NCBI RefSeq assembly: GCF_013155295.1
Contig: NZ_JABJXT010000009.1
Span: forward strand, 1 to 64,000
Direction of reading: 5' to 3'
Source of the DNA: Pseudogemmobacter hezensis
Lineage (GTDB): Bacteria > Pseudomonadota > Alphaproteobacteria > Rhodobacterales > Rhodobacteraceae
Length of the DNA: 64,000 bases
Notes under the pieces: generated by a model
Database searches by the model: none
What the model was told of the DNA's origin: nothing
What the model saw: only the letters and a program-made list of their open reading frames with translations
Position numbers and translations under genes: made by a program
In this document: positions 24,213-33,540 of the stretch, piece by piece
Numbering within the stretch: position 1 is the stretch's first letter
Layout: each line of letters opens with the position of its first letter

Positions 24213-25184
24213 ATGCGCGAAATATCGAATGCCTGCATGCGTTTACCCGCCGCGCTGCACAGTGGCTGCGATAGCTTGCAGGCCAGATCAGCAGCTGCGC
24301 GGGCAGGCGTGCGCCGTGGTGGTTGCGGGCTTTTGGCGCGGCTTTGCCTTGGCCTTTTCCTCGCGTCTTCTGCCCCTCTCGTCTTTGTGACCCCGGTTGC
24401 CGCGCAGGGGGTGACCCAGGCCGCGACCGTGGATGACCTGAAGGCAAGCCTTGGAATTCCGGCGCTTTTTAAGGTGCTGGCCCGTGAGGGACAGGATTAT
24501 GGCGCCTCGCTTGATGACGGGATGCTGGGCGGGCGCGGGGGGGCGGGCTGGCGTCAGACCGTCATGCGGATTTACGAGCCGTCCCGCCTGGAGGCGCGGT
24601 TCTCGCAGGTGTTCCAGGAGGCGATTGGCAACCAGCCGGGGGTGATCGCCGAGGCGAATGCTTTTTTCAATACGCCCCTCGGCCAGCGCGTCGTCACCCG
24701 CGAGCGTGAAACGCGTGAGACCCTGCTGGATCCGGATGCGAAAGAGGCAGCCGAGGTCGAGGCCGGAAAGCTGCGTGACGCCCGCAGCCCGCGTCTGCGC
24801 CAGATCCGCCGTCTGATCGAGGCCGCCGATCTGATTGAGGGCAATGTCGCCTCGGGGCTGACCGGCGCTGCGGCCTTCAACGAGGCGCTCAGCGCGACGC
24901 TGCCAGAGGCCCAACGCCTGCCAGAGATTGACCGTATGGCCCAGATCTGGCGCCAGGAGGGCGAAATTCGCGCCAGTACCGGCCTGTGGCTGCTTAGCTT
25001 CATGACGCTGGCCTATGCGCCGCTGACAGATGAAGAGTTGCAGGCCTGGGTGGATTTCTCGGCCAGCGACAGTGGCAGGGCGCTGAACCAGGCGCTGTTC
25101 ACCGCCTATAGCGAGACCTTTCGCGAGGTGATGGCAGAGCTTGGCCATGAGGTGGGGCTGGCCGCTCTGGGCAAGCAAATCTGA
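24213..25184 (+). CDS. Secreted DUF2059 domain protein
   Basis: A protein of about 320 residues with DUF2059 features in the second half (FREVMAELGHEV near the end and a central LDPDAKEAAEVEAGKLRDARSPRLRQIRRLIEAADL). The hydrophobic stretch LLARLCLGLFLASSAPLVFVTPVAAQG is a signal peptide, so the protein is exported. The start is uncertain. ATG 24213 follows AGGAAGG but leaves a long N-region; the in-frame GTG at 24309 gives a normal-length signal peptide; ATG 24183 is also open. The function of DUF2059 is unknown. The stop codon lies inside the first copy of a 15-bp tandem repeat. Confidence 0.78.
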   Translation: MREISNACMRLPAALHSGCDSLQARSAAARAGVRRGGCGLLARLCLGLFLASSAPLVFVTPVAAQGVTQAATVDDLKASLGIPALFKVLAREGQDYGASLDDGMLGGRGGAGWRQTVMRIYEPSRLEARFSQVFQEAIGNQPGVIAEANAFFNTPLGQRVVTRERETRETLLDPDAKEAAEVEAGKLRDARSPRLRQIRRLIEAADLIEGNVASGLTGAAAFNEALSATLPEAQRLPEIDRMAQIWRQEGEIRASTGLWLLSFMTLAYAPLTDEELQAWVDFSASDSGRALNQALFTAYSETFREVMAELGHEVGLAALGKQI

Positions 25185-25238
25185 AGCGGGCCGATCTGAG
25201 GCGGGCCGATCTGAGGCGGGCAAATCTGAAGCGCGCCG
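25179..25238. repeat. Four tandem copies of a 15-bp unit
   Basis: The unit atctgaagcgggccg and three variants are repeated head to tail from 25179. The first copy contains the TGA stop of the DUF2059 gene, so the array is the beginning of its 3' untranslated region. Confidence 0.9.
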
Positions 25239-25500
25239 CGATAAACCGACGAAATCTGCGGAAATCACGTGGATTTGCGCCTTTTGCCCCGGTACGGTGG
25301 CTTGACCCTGGGCTATATTGCGGTCTATCAGCAGCGATCTTTCCCAGGATGCGAATCCCAGGGGCGGATTATTTTTGATAACCATCCGGTAACGGATGCG
25401 CTGTCCATAGGCGGGGAAACCCGGAAACACCTGATCCATCTGCCACTCTGGCACGGGGCGACAGGGGCCGCAGGACGCGGGCATGAGAGGAAGACAAACG
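25185..25500. other. Intergenic region upstream of rplU
   Basis: Apart from the tandem repeat at its left end, this 316-base region shows no gene. It should contain the promoter of the rplU–rpmA operon. A ribosome site AGAGGAAG lies in front of the rplU ATG. I could not identify a regulatory RNA structure with confidence. Confidence 0.45.
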
Positions 25501-25983
25501 ATGACCTTTGCGGTCCTGAAAACAGGCGGCAAGCAATACAAAGTGCAGGCGGGTGACGTTCTGCGCGTGGAAAAGCTTGATGCCGTCGCTGGTGAAAAAA
25601 TCCAGTTCAACGAAATTCTGATGGTGGACAGCACCGTTGGCGCACCTCTGGTGGCTGGCGCTGCGGTTCAGGCCGAAGTGATCGACCAGATCAAAGGCGA
25701 GAAAACCATCCACTTCGTCAAGCGTCGCCGTAAGCACTCTTCGCAGCGCACCAAAGGCCACCGTCAGCACCTGACGCTGGTTCGCGTGACCGAGGTTCTG
25801 GCTGCAGGCGCCGACAAGTCGGGCGTCAAAGCTGCAACCGGCACCGCCGATGCACGCCGCACCGCCCATGAAGCCCCCGGCGCTGCAAAGCCCGCCAAAG
25901 CCGCGAAGGCCAAGGCTGAGGCTGCACCGGAAGCTGCCGAGAAACCGAAGCGCGCCCGCAAGGCCGCTGCTGCAGAGGAGTAA
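25501..25983 (+). CDS. rplU: 50S ribosomal protein L21 with Ala/Lys-rich C-terminal extension
   Basis: A 160-residue protein whose first 103 residues are ribosomal protein L21 (MTFAVLKTGGKQYKV, then IDQIKGEKTIHFVKRRRKHSSQRTKGHRQ). L21 binds 23S rRNA in the large subunit. The remaining 57 residues are rich in Ala, Lys and Pro and look like a disordered basic tail; such tails are seen in other alphaproteobacterial L21 proteins. The ATG at 25501 is chosen over one six codons upstream because it fits the family start and follows AGAGGAAG. rpmA starts seven bases after the stop, the standard rplU–rpmA pair. Confidence 0.97.
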   Translation: MTFAVLKTGGKQYKVQAGDVLRVEKLDAVAGEKIQFNEILMVDSTVGAPLVAGAAVQAEVIDQIKGEKTIHFVKRRRKHSSQRTKGHRQHLTLVRVTEVLAAGADKSGVKAATGTADARRTAHEAPGAAKPAKAAKAKAEAAPEAAEKPKRARKAAAAEE

Positions 25984-25989
25984 TCCCCC

Positions 25990-26259
25990 ATGGCAACGAA
26001 AAAGGCAGGCGGTTCGTCCCGCAACGGCCGCGACTCGGCTGGTCGTCGTCTTGGTGTAAAGCTCTATGGCGGCCAGGCTGTCATTCCGGGCAATATCATC
26101 GTGCGTCAGCGCGGCACCACCTTCTTCCCGGGTGAGGGCGTCGGCATGGGCCGCGACCACACCATCTATGCGGTCACTGAAGGCGCGGTCAAATTCCGCA
26201 AGGGCCTTAAGGGTCGCACTTTTATTTCGGTCCTCCCGGTTGCGGAGGCGGCCGAGTAA
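25990..26259 (+). CDS. rpmA: 50S ribosomal protein L27
   Basis: An 89-residue L27 beginning [24 protein letters not shown], with the conserved core [22 protein letters not shown] and [13 protein letters not shown]27 reaches into the peptidyl-transferase centre and helps position tRNA. There is no N-terminal extension of the kind cleaved in Firmicutes. It is the second gene of the rplU operon and is followed by a clear intrinsic terminator. Confidence 0.98.
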   Translation: MATKKAGGSSRNGRDSAGRRLGVKLYGGQAVIPGNIIVRQRGTTFFPGEGVGMGRDHTIYAVTEGAVKFRKGLKGRTFISVLPVAEAAE

Positions 26260-26289
26260 GCCGAACCTTTACATTTCATGTGTATCGGA

Positions 26290-26320
26290 GGGATCGGCTG
26301 AAAAGCCGGTCCCTTTTCTT
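26290..26320 (+). terminator. Intrinsic terminator after rpmA
   Basis: A 10-bp stem (GGGATCGGCT pairing with AGCCGGTCCC, one G–T pair) with a GAAA tetraloop is followed by TTTTCTT, 31 bases after the rpmA stop. It closes the L21–L27 operon. Confidence 0.9.
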
Positions 26321-26401
26321 ATTTCTGCCATGCAATCACCCTGGCAGGGATGGGAAAAGGGGGAAACGATACCCACATGCGCTTCAGGCAGGAGGGAAGC
26401 C

Positions 26402-27019
26402 ATGGAATTTGAGACAGGTCACATCCCGGGAACGATCCCGGGGGCGCATGTGGCAACCAGCAGCATTGACCCGGCCACGGCAGGCAATGTTCAGATCGCG
26501 GCGGGGCGTTTTGTGCTGCGCGCGGTGCGGCCATCGGATGCCGGGCTGATCGCGCATTATGCCGGCGACCGGCGGGTGGCCGAGGCCACGCAGAACATCC
26601 CGCATCCCTTTCCGCCAGGCGCGGCCGAGGCCTATGTCAACCGGGCGATGAACCATGACCGGCCGGGCTCGGTCTGGGTGATGGACGGATCCGCGCATGG
26701 GCTGTCGGAATTGCTGGGCGTGATCAGCCTGAAACCGATGGAGGTGAAGGCGGGCCGCTCTGGCCAGTCTGAGATCGCCTATTGGGTGGCCCCGGCCTTC
26801 TGGAATACCGGCATCGCATCCGAGGCGGTCAGGGCGCTGATCGCGGCCAATCCGCTTGACGATTGCACCTATTTTGCCGAAGTCTTTCAGGACAATCCGG
26901 GTTCTGCACGGGTTCTGACCAATGCGGGTTTCGCCTATCTGGGCGACGCCGAGGCCTTCTCGGTCGCCCGCAATGCGATGGTGCCGACCTGGACCTATAT
27001 TCGCAAAATGGTGAAATGA
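26402..27019 (+). CDS. GNAT acetyltransferase, RimJ/RimL type
   Basis: A 205-residue N-acetyltransferase. After a 35-residue N-terminal extension the fold begins with GRFVLRAVRPSDAGLIAHYAGDRRVAEAT. The SEIAYWVAPAFWNTGIASEAVRALI segment (about 120–145) is the acetyl-CoA binding motif, followed by FAEVFQDNPGSARVLTNAGFAYLGD, typical of RimJ/RimL and YdaF-like enzymes. The substrate may be a ribosomal-protein N-terminus or a small molecule; it cannot be decided here. The ATG at 26402 follows GGAGGGAAGC. It overlaps the next acetyltransferase by four bases, so the two are coupled. Confidence 0.88.
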   Translation: MEFETGHIPGTIPGAHVATSSIDPATAGNVQIAAGRFVLRAVRPSDAGLIAHYAGDRRVAEATQNIPHPFPPGAAEAYVNRAMNHDRPGSVWVMDGSAHGLSELLGVISLKPMEVKAGRSGQSEIAYWVAPAFWNTGIASEAVRALIAANPLDDCTYFAEVFQDNPGSARVLTNAGFAYLGDAEAFSVARNAMVPTWTYIRKMVK

Positions 27020-27549
27020 TGCCTGATCTCCGCGATGCCCGCCCCGAAGATGCCGCGGGCATTGCAGAGATCTACAATCATGCCGTGATCCATACGACTG
27101 CGATCTGGAATGACAGCGTGGTCGATGCCGACAATCGGCGGGCCTGGATCGCCAGTCGCCAGGCGGATGGCTTTCCGGTTCTGGTGGCGATCATTGCCGG
27201 CCAGGTCGCGGGCTATGCCAGCTATGGCAGCTGGCGTGCCTTTGCGGGCTATCGGCTGACGGTTGAGAACTCGGTCTATGTTGCCGAGGCGTTTCGCGGC
27301 CAGGGAATTGCGGCGCATCTGATGCAGGCGCTGATCGCCCGCGCGCGTGGGCAGGGGCTGCATATGATGATCGCCGCGATCGAGGCCAACAACCAGGCCT
27401 CGCAGCATCTGCATCGCAAATTCGGCTATCAGGACGGGCCGCTGATGCGTGAGGTCGGGCAGAAGTTCGGCCGCTGGCTGGATCTGCAGTTCATGACGTT
27501 GCGTCTTGATCAGCGCAGCAGCCCGAATGAGGATCCGGCCCCGCTTTGA
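27016..27549 (+). CDS. GNAT acetyltransferase, phosphinothricin/methionine-sulfone type
   Basis: A 177-residue acetyltransferase of the Pat/MddA kind. Landmarks are IAEIYNHAVIHTTAIWND at the N-terminus, VAGYASYGSWRAFAGYRLTVENSVYV in the middle, the acetyl-CoA motif FRGQGIAAHLMQALIARARGQG and the closing ASQHLHRKFGYQ. Relatives acetylate phosphinothricin, methionine sulfone or similar amino-acid analogues. Two consecutive ATG codons (27016 and 27019) overlap the previous stop, so the exact start is open by one residue. It forms a two-gene operon with the upstream acetyltransferase. Confidence 0.9.
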   Translation: MMPDLRDARPEDAAGIAEIYNHAVIHTTAIWNDSVVDADNRRAWIASRQADGFPVLVAIIAGQVAGYASYGSWRAFAGYRLTVENSVYVAEAFRGQGIAAHLMQALIARARGQGLHMMIAAIEANNQASQHLHRKFGYQDGPLMREVGQKFGRWLDLQFMTLRLDQRSSPNEDPAPL

Positions 27550-27716
27550 TCTCTCTGCGGGTGCTCAGCGCGAAGGGCCGCGCCCCGGTAGCGCCCCCCC
27601 GGTAGCGCCCCGGTAGCGGCTGTGGAACAGGCATTGCACGGTATATAACGCATCCCCTTGCCGCGCGTCTTCTCTGCCAGCCTTGCCACATCTGCGAGAG
27701 GGTATCTGCGACAGGG

Positions 27717-28718
27717 TCAGTCTGAAGAATGGACCAGCCGCAGATGTGGCCGGGCCGATTTCTCTGCTGTGCCTGGCTCTGCTGTGCCTGGCTCTGTGGG
27801 GGCGCCATCCAAGGACGCAGCATCCCCGCTTGCCTGGGTATGAGCCTGTGGCTGCGTATGAGCCGGGGTATGAGGCTGGGGCTGGGGGTGGGGCCGGGTA
27901 TGGGAATGCTCGCTAACGTTTTGCCTGGCGTCAGCTGGTGCCGGGGCTGACCGGACGGCGAACTCTTCCCTGTGCGGCGCAGAGGTTGGCCGCGCTGGAT
28001 CACCTGCCTGAGCCCCCCCCGGTTGATCTTCTGCCGACTGAAGCCCAGCCGATTGAAATCCCGGTGTTTTCAGCGGTCTGGAGGGGCGAATAAACGGGCC
28101 GGTCTGGGTCGCCGATGTGGCGAAATCGGGCAGATCGACCGGGCGCGTCGCAGGGCCAGAGGCTGCAGCAATGCGCTGCCCCAGCCGCTCTTCGATCACG
28201 CTGACCACCTGGAAGCGGCGCGGCGTGCGGCCGACCTCTCCCAAAGTCGACAGGCAGCCCAGAACCGCAGGCACACCGCGATCAGGGGGCGACAGGGGCA
28301 AAAGCAAAAGCCGCGCATAAAGGCTTTGGCGGGCGATACTGCCCTCGGCGCTCAGCTCCATTGTGACCAGCGATTTGTGGTTGCAGACCCGCTCAATCGT
28401 TTCTGCAAGCGCTGCACGCGCCTCGGGCAGGAAAAGCGCCGAGAGTGGCAGGCCCTGCATATCCACCCCCGCAGGGGCCGAAACGCGGCGTCCGGCGATC
28501 CGCAGCCGCAAGAGGCCCTTGCCGACCCGCTCGGCGAGAAAAACATCTTCCAGGGCCGGTAAAAGGCCACGCGGATCCAGGGCTGCGGGACCGGGAAGCT
28601 CGCCGCCGGGGCCGATCAGCCCTTCCCAATAGCCGCGAACGCGCTGCAGGCTCATGAAACGCGCCTCTTCCGACGCAGAACGCCGCGCCAGTCCCAGGTT
28701 GAGAAAGTCCTGTGCCAT
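27717..28718 (-). CDS. PAS-domain protein with long disordered His/Pro/Gln-rich tail
   Basis: A 333-residue protein. The N-terminal half (about 15–165) fits the PAS_5-type domain of alphaproteobacterial regulators: SLQRVRGYWEGLIGPGGELPG, LEDVFLAERVGKGLLRLRIAGRRV, and ARLLLLPLSPPDRGVPAVLGCLSTLG. From about 200 onward it is low-complexity, with clustered His, Pro and Gln residues and tandem EPGTA units, ending in the HLRLVHSSD tail. The start at 28718 is firm because AGGAGG stands seven bases upstream. No output domain is present, so it probably acts through protein contact. It is a single-gene unit. Confidence 0.82.
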   Translation of the reverse strand: MAQDFLNLGLARRSASEEARFMSLQRVRGYWEGLIGPGGELPGPAALDPRGLLPALEDVFLAERVGKGLLRLRIAGRRVSAPAGVDMQGLPLSALFLPEARAALAETIERVCNHKSLVTMELSAEGSIARQSLYARLLLLPLSPPDRGVPAVLGCLSTLGEVGRTPRRFQVVSVIEERLGQRIAAASGPATRPVDLPDFATSATQTGPFIRPSRPLKTPGFQSAGLQSAEDQPGGAQAGDPARPTSAPHREEFAVRSAPAPADARQNVSEHSHTRPHPQPQPHTPAHTQPQAHTQASGDAASLDGAPTEPGTAEPGTAEKSARPHLRLVHSSD

Positions 28719-29249
28719 ACCTGCCTCCTGCACTATGCCGGGCTTCTCCCGGGCTCATTGTGCTTGGTAACGCCCCCGCGCCCAAGGCCTCGTATGACTG
28801 ATTTTTAACCAGTCACTCTTTAATCTTCGCCCGGTTTTCACATCGGGCATTCCGTCACAGGGCGTCTTTCGCCCTCAGTCCCTTAAGGGCTTATGCACCC
28901 TGTTCCGCAAGGGCATCCCCCACTCCCGTTAGGCTCTGTTTCCAGCGCCCCCGGCTCTTACACTCTGGCCGATCATCGGCCTGCTTTTTGCCCCGGCGAT
29001 CACAGGCTGTCCAGCGGGCCAGCTGCGATAATCCGGAAACGGCGGTTTCGGCCTGTTTCCGAAACGGCCAAAATTCACCTTGTTTTCGTCGGAACAGATG
29101 CGCCGTTAAGGGCAAATCAGTTACAGGATCATATTAGACGGAAACAGCCGGGTTTGCATGGAAATCTTTTAAAATGGTAAAGATCATGGATGGATGCGTG
29201 AAGGGATGACCGGCCGGGCCGAAGGGGGCAGGCGGATGGGGGTTTTTGC
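28719..29249. other. 531-base intergenic region with a small palindrome
   Basis: No gene is supported here. The stretch is less GC-rich than its surroundings, especially 28795–28830 and 29090–29180. An inverted repeat, TGACTG–N9–CAGTCA, lies at about 28795–28815, about 80 bases upstream of the PAS gene start and could be an operator for it. The right part should carry the promoter of the yicC–gmk operon. Confidence 0.45.
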
Positions 29250-30143
29250 ATGACGATTTCAATGACGGGATTTGCAGCGGCGCGGGGCCAGGCGGCGGGA
29301 TTTGGCTGGTCCTGGGATCTGCGCTCGGTCAATGGCAAGGGGCTGGATCTGCGCCTCAGGGTGCCCGACTGGATCGATGGGCTTGAGGCGCAGCTGCGCA
29401 CGGCGCTGCAAAAGGCGCTTGGGCGCGGCAATGTCAGCCTCTCGCTGCGGCTGTCGCGTGATGAGGTGGCGGCAGTTGGGCCGCGCCTGAATGAGGCCGC
29501 GCTGCAGGCGGCGCTGTCGCTGGCGGCCGAGGTTGAGGATCGGGCGGCGGCGCGTGGTCTTGGGCTTGCGCCGATGACGGCGGCCGATGTGCTGGGGATG
29601 CGCGGCATCCTGGAAACTGCGGGCAGCGATGAGGATACCGCGCCGCTGGCCCAGGCAATTCTGGCCGATCTGCCGGGGCTGCTGGCCGATTTCAACGCCT
29701 CTCGTGCGGCTGAGGGTCAGGCTTTGCAGGCGGTGATCCAGGGGCAGCTGGCCAGTATCACCACGCTTGTTGCGCAGGCGCAGGCCGCAGCTGAAGCCCG
29801 CCGCCCAAAGGCGCGTGAGGCTTTGCGCGAGGCGCTGGCGCGGCTGGGGCAGAACCCGGACGGCTATGATGAGACCCGCATCGCGCAGGAACTGGCGCTG
29901 CTTGCGGTCAAGGCTGATGTCACCGAAGAGATCGACCGCCTGCGCGCCCATATCGCGGCGGCGACGGCCCTGCTGGCCGATACCGCGCCCGTGGGCCGCA
30001 AATTTGACTTTCTGATGCAGGAATTTCTGCGCGAGGCGAATACGCTTTTGTCAAAGTCGCAGGACCGCGAACTGACCCGGATCGGGCTTGACCTGAAAAC
30101 CGTGATCGACCAGATGCGCGAGCAGGTGCAGAATGTGGAATAA
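29250..30143 (+). CDS. YicC-family endoribonuclease-like protein
   Basis: A 297-residue YicC-family protein. It starts with the conserved [12 protein letters not shown] and [15 protein letters not shown], and ends with the signature [23 protein letters not shown] (about 250–272) and [16 protein letters not shown]. YicC proteins have been linked to RNA decay and stationary-phase survival. The gene lies 17 bases upstream of gmk; this yicC–gmk pairing is widespread and suggests a role near nucleotide or RNA metabolism. The ATG at 29250 matches the family start. Confidence 0.93.
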   Translation: MTISMTGFAAARGQAAGFGWSWDLRSVNGKGLDLRLRVPDWIDGLEAQLRTALQKALGRGNVSLSLRLSRDEVAAVGPRLNEAALQAALSLAAEVEDRAAARGLGLAPMTAADVLGMRGILETAGSDEDTAPLAQAILADLPGLLADFNASRAAEGQALQAVIQGQLASITTLVAQAQAAAEARRPKAREALREALARLGQNPDGYDETRIAQELALLAVKADVTEEIDRLRAHIAAATALLADTAPVGRKFDFLMQEFLREANTLLSKSQDRELTRIGLDLKTVIDQMREQVQNVE

Positions 30144-30160
30144 GAAACGGGGGTGCTGAT

Positions 30161-30792
30161 ATGGCACGGCGCGGACTTTTGCTGATCCTTTCCTCGCCCT
30201 CGGGCGCGGGGAAATCGACCATGGCGCGGCGGCTGATGGAGTGGGATCCGTCGCTGAAATTCTCGGTCTCGGCCACCACGCGCAAGGCGCGGCCGGGCGA
30301 GGAACATGGCGTCCATTACTGGTTCCACGATCATGACGGCTTTCGCACCCTGGTCGATCAGGGGGGGATGCTGGAACATGCCGAGGTCTTCGGCAATTAC
30401 TATGGCAGCCCGCGTGCCCCCGTTGACGAGGCGATGGCTTTGGGGCGTGACACGCTTTTCGACGTTGACTGGCAGGGCGGCCAGCAGATCCGCAACTCGG
30501 CTTTGGGGCGCGATGCGGTTTCGGTCTTTATCCTGCCGCCCTCGATTGCCGAACTTGATCGCCGCCTGCGCGGGCGGGGCCAGGACAGCGATGAGGTGAT
30601 CGCCGGCCGCATGGCCAAAAGCCGCGATGAGATCAGCCATTGGGCGGAATATGATTATGTTCTGGTCAATGACGATGCCGATGCCTGCTTTGACCGTTTG
30701 CAGGCCATCATCACCGCCGAGCGCCTGAAGCGTGAACGCCAGCCCGATCTGGCCAGTTTCGTGCGCGGCCTGAACGAGGAGTTTGCGACGCG

Positions 30793-30796
<4 letters not shown>
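30161..30796 (+). CDS. gmk: Guanylate kinase
   Basis: A 211-residue enzyme that phosphorylates GMP (and dGMP) with ATP. The P-loop is [10 protein letters not shown] (11–20), the GMP-binding part has [22 protein letters not shown], and later blocks include [15 protein letters not shown] and [11 protein letters not shown]. Length and layout are typical. It lies 17 bases after yicC and overlaps the gamma-carbonic-anhydrase gene by four bases. Confidence 0.97.
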
Positions 30797-31337
<541 letters not shown>

Positions 31338-31341
<4 letters not shown>

Positions 31342-32375
31342 GCGACGGGGCAGAGGGCAGCAGCCTGATCGCAGAGTTTCTTGACGGGATGCCGCTGGCG
31401 GCCTTCACGCTTGATCCGCGCGATATCGTGACGGCGGCCAATGTTCCGGCGCTGGCGGTCCTGGGGGAAAGGGCGCGGGGCCGCAACCTGGCGCTGTCTT
31501 TGCGCGGGCCAGAGCTTTTGGAGGCGGTCGCTGCGGTGCGTCATAACGGGGCGCAGCAGCGCATTTTGCTGCGGCTGCCCGATGAGGCGCAGTTTCGTGT
31601 CAAGGTCTCGAACCTGCCCGGTGCCACGCCGCCCCTGGTGCTTTGCGTGATGCAGGATGTCACCTCTGAGGCGCAGAATGAGGCGATCCGCCGCGAATTC
31701 GTGGCCAATGTCAGCCATGAGCTGCGCACGCCGCTGACCGCGATGATGGGCTTCATCGAGACGCTGCAGACGGCGGCGAAAGACGATCCGGCGGCGCGGA
31801 CGCGCTTTCTCGACATCATGTCGCGTGAGGCGGGGCGGATGAACCGGCTGGTGCGCGATCTGCTGCAGCTAAGCCGGGTTGAGGCCGAAGAGCGCGTGCG
31901 CCCGCGTGAAAGCGTTGATCTGCCAGGCATTTTGCGCGCGGCTGCGGCCTCGGTCCGTCAGATCGCCGAGGAACATGGCTCGCCGATTGTGATCACCGGG
32001 ATCGAGGGGCGGGTGATGGTGCCGGGCGATCCCGATCAGCTGACGCAGGTTTTCCTGAATCTGATGGAAAATGCGGTGAAATACGGTGCAAAGGGCAAGC
32101 CGGTCACCGTCACGCTAAGCCGGGAAACCACCTCACGCGGTGAGGCGATCCGCGTCGATGTTGCCGATCAGGGCGACGGGATCGACCAGATCCATCTGCC
32201 GCGCCTGACCGAGCGGTTTTACCGCGTCGACACCCATCGCTCGCGGGCCGAAGGGGGCACCGGGCTGGGGCTGGCGATCGTCAAACATATCATCAACCGC
32301 CATCGCGGCTGGCTGCGGATCGACAGCGAAAAGGGCAGGGGTTCGGTGTTTTCCGTAATCCTGCCAGAGAGTTAA
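31338..32375 (+). CDS. phoR: PhoR-like sensor histidine kinase
   Basis: A 345-residue kinase without obvious membrane segments. The N-terminal part (about 10–110) fits a PAS domain ([22 protein letters not shown]). The HisKA domain has His127 in [21 protein letters not shown]. The ATPase domain shows [12 protein letters not shown] (N box), DQGDGID (G1) and [17 protein letters not shown] (G2). This layout matches PhoR of phosphate control. In related genomes phoR heads the pst–phoU–phoB cluster, but here a terminator and an unrelated gene follow, so the partner regulator must be elsewhere. The symbol is therefore by similarity. It overlaps the carbonic-anhydrase gene by four bases. Confidence 0.85.
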
Positions 32376-32387
32376 GCCATATGGTCA

Positions 32388-32417
32388 GGGCACCGGAGAC
32401 CCGGTGCCCGTCATTTT
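32388..32417 (+). terminator. Terminator after phoR with duplicated 3' arm
   Basis: GGGCACCGG (32388–32396) pairs with CCGGTGCCC (32401–32409) around a four-base loop, followed by GTCATTTT. The 3' arm plus T-tract is repeated exactly at 32418–32434 and roughly at 32435–32451, so an alternative hairpin using the second arm could also form. Confidence 0.75.
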
Positions 32418-32451
32418 CCGGTGCCCGTCATTTTCTGGTGTCTGTCATTTT
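32401..32451. repeat. Three tandem copies of a 17-bp unit in a terminator
   Basis: Two identical copies of ccggtgcccgtcatttt and one variant (ctggtgtctgtcatttt) follow one another. Each contains the 3' arm and T-tract of the phoR terminator. Confidence 0.92.
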
Positions 32452-32496
32452 TTCTGGCTTGCCTGGTATGCTTTGCCTGCGTCGGGGTGCCGGCTG

Positions 32497-33444
32497 TTAC
32501 TTCAGCCGCGCAATCCGTTCGGTCAGCAGCGCATAAAAGGCGTCGCGGTCGAGCGAGCCGATGAACAGCGCATTTGGTTCGCGTTTGGTCACCCCCCACC
32601 AGTCGGCGACCGTCATGCCCAGCGTCAGCTCGGACCCGGTTTCGATCTCGACATTGATATGGCGGCCCTGGAACAGGTCAGGGCGCAGCATCCAGGCGAT
32701 CACGCAGGGGTCATGCAGGGGCGCACCCTCGCTGCCATATTTCTGGGTATCAAAGCGCTCGAAAAAGTCGGTCCAGGAGGCGACGGCCTCGCCCGCATGG
32801 GTGCCAAGCGCCCGCAGCCCGTCGATCCAGGCGCGCGAGGTCAGCGCCTTATGCGTCACATCAAGCGGCAGCACGACCAGATCCGCGCCCGAGCGGAACA
32901 CGATATCGGCGGCCTCGGGGTCGACATAGATGTTGAACTCGGCCGCCGGGGTGACGTTGCCTACCTCGAAATACGCGCCGCCCATCAGCACGATGCGCTT
33001 GACGCGGGCGATGATATCGGGGGCACGGTTGAAGGCGGTGGCGATATTGGTCAGCGGCCCAAGGGTGCAAAGCGTGACCGTGCCCGGCTCTTCACGTCGT
33101 AGGGTTTCAATAATGAAATCAACGGCATGGGTGGTCTCGGCACGCAGCACCGGGTCGCCCAGATCAATCCCGTCCAGCCCGGTTGCGCCATGAACCTCTT
33201 CGGCGGTAACGCCCTCGCGTTTCAGGGGGCGGTCGCAGCCCGCGAAAACCGGCACATCGGTGCGGCCAGAGATGCCGGTGATCAGCAGCGCATTGCGCAG
33301 GGTCAGGGCCAGCGGCACATTGCCCGCAACGACGGTGATCCCCAGCACGTCCAGCTCTTCCGGGCTGGCCAGCGCCAGCAGGATCGCCACCGCATCATCC
33401 TGGCCGGGATCGGTGTCGATGATGATCTTCTGCTTTGCCGCCAT
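32497..33444 (-). CDS. Nucleoside hydrolase
   Basis: A 315-residue inosine/uridine-preferring nucleoside hydrolase family member that splits ribonucleosides into base and ribose. The calcium-binding signature IIIDTDPGQDDAVAI is at residues 8–21, followed by VAGNVPLALTLRNAL, the LGPLTNIATAF block, GGAYFEVGNVTPAAEFNIYVDPEAA and LHDPCVIAWML near the end. It could supply bases to the pyrimidine-degradation genes elsewhere in the window, but that link is only inferred. The gene stands alone between convergent phoR and a minus-strand Hint-domain gene. Confidence 0.93.
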   Translation of the reverse strand: MAAKQKIIIDTDPGQDDAVAILLALASPEELDVLGITVVAGNVPLALTLRNALLITGISGRTDVPVFAGCDRPLKREGVTAEEVHGATGLDGIDLGDPVLRAETTHAVDFIIETLRREEPGTVTLCTLGPLTNIATAFNRAPDIIARVKRIVLMGGAYFEVGNVTPAAEFNIYVDPEAADIVFRSGADLVVLPLDVTHKALTSRAWIDGLRALGTHAGEAVASWTDFFERFDTQKYGSEGAPLHDPCVIAWMLRPDLFQGRHINVEIETGSELTLGMTVADWWGVTKREPNALFIGSLDRDAFYALLTERIARLK

Positions 33445-33540
33445 GATAGTGCCATTCCCGTGCTAGCGCTTTTGCGCGATTGTTGCAGCCGGGCCGCCTC
33501 TGCGCAAGGGCGCAGAGGCGGGGGAGGGCGGCAGACGGGC

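Noticed and set aside
33494-33521. Ten-bp hairpin between the nucleoside hydrolase and Hint genes
   Set aside because: Stable stem but no T-tract in the direction of the Hint gene; too weak to list as a terminator.
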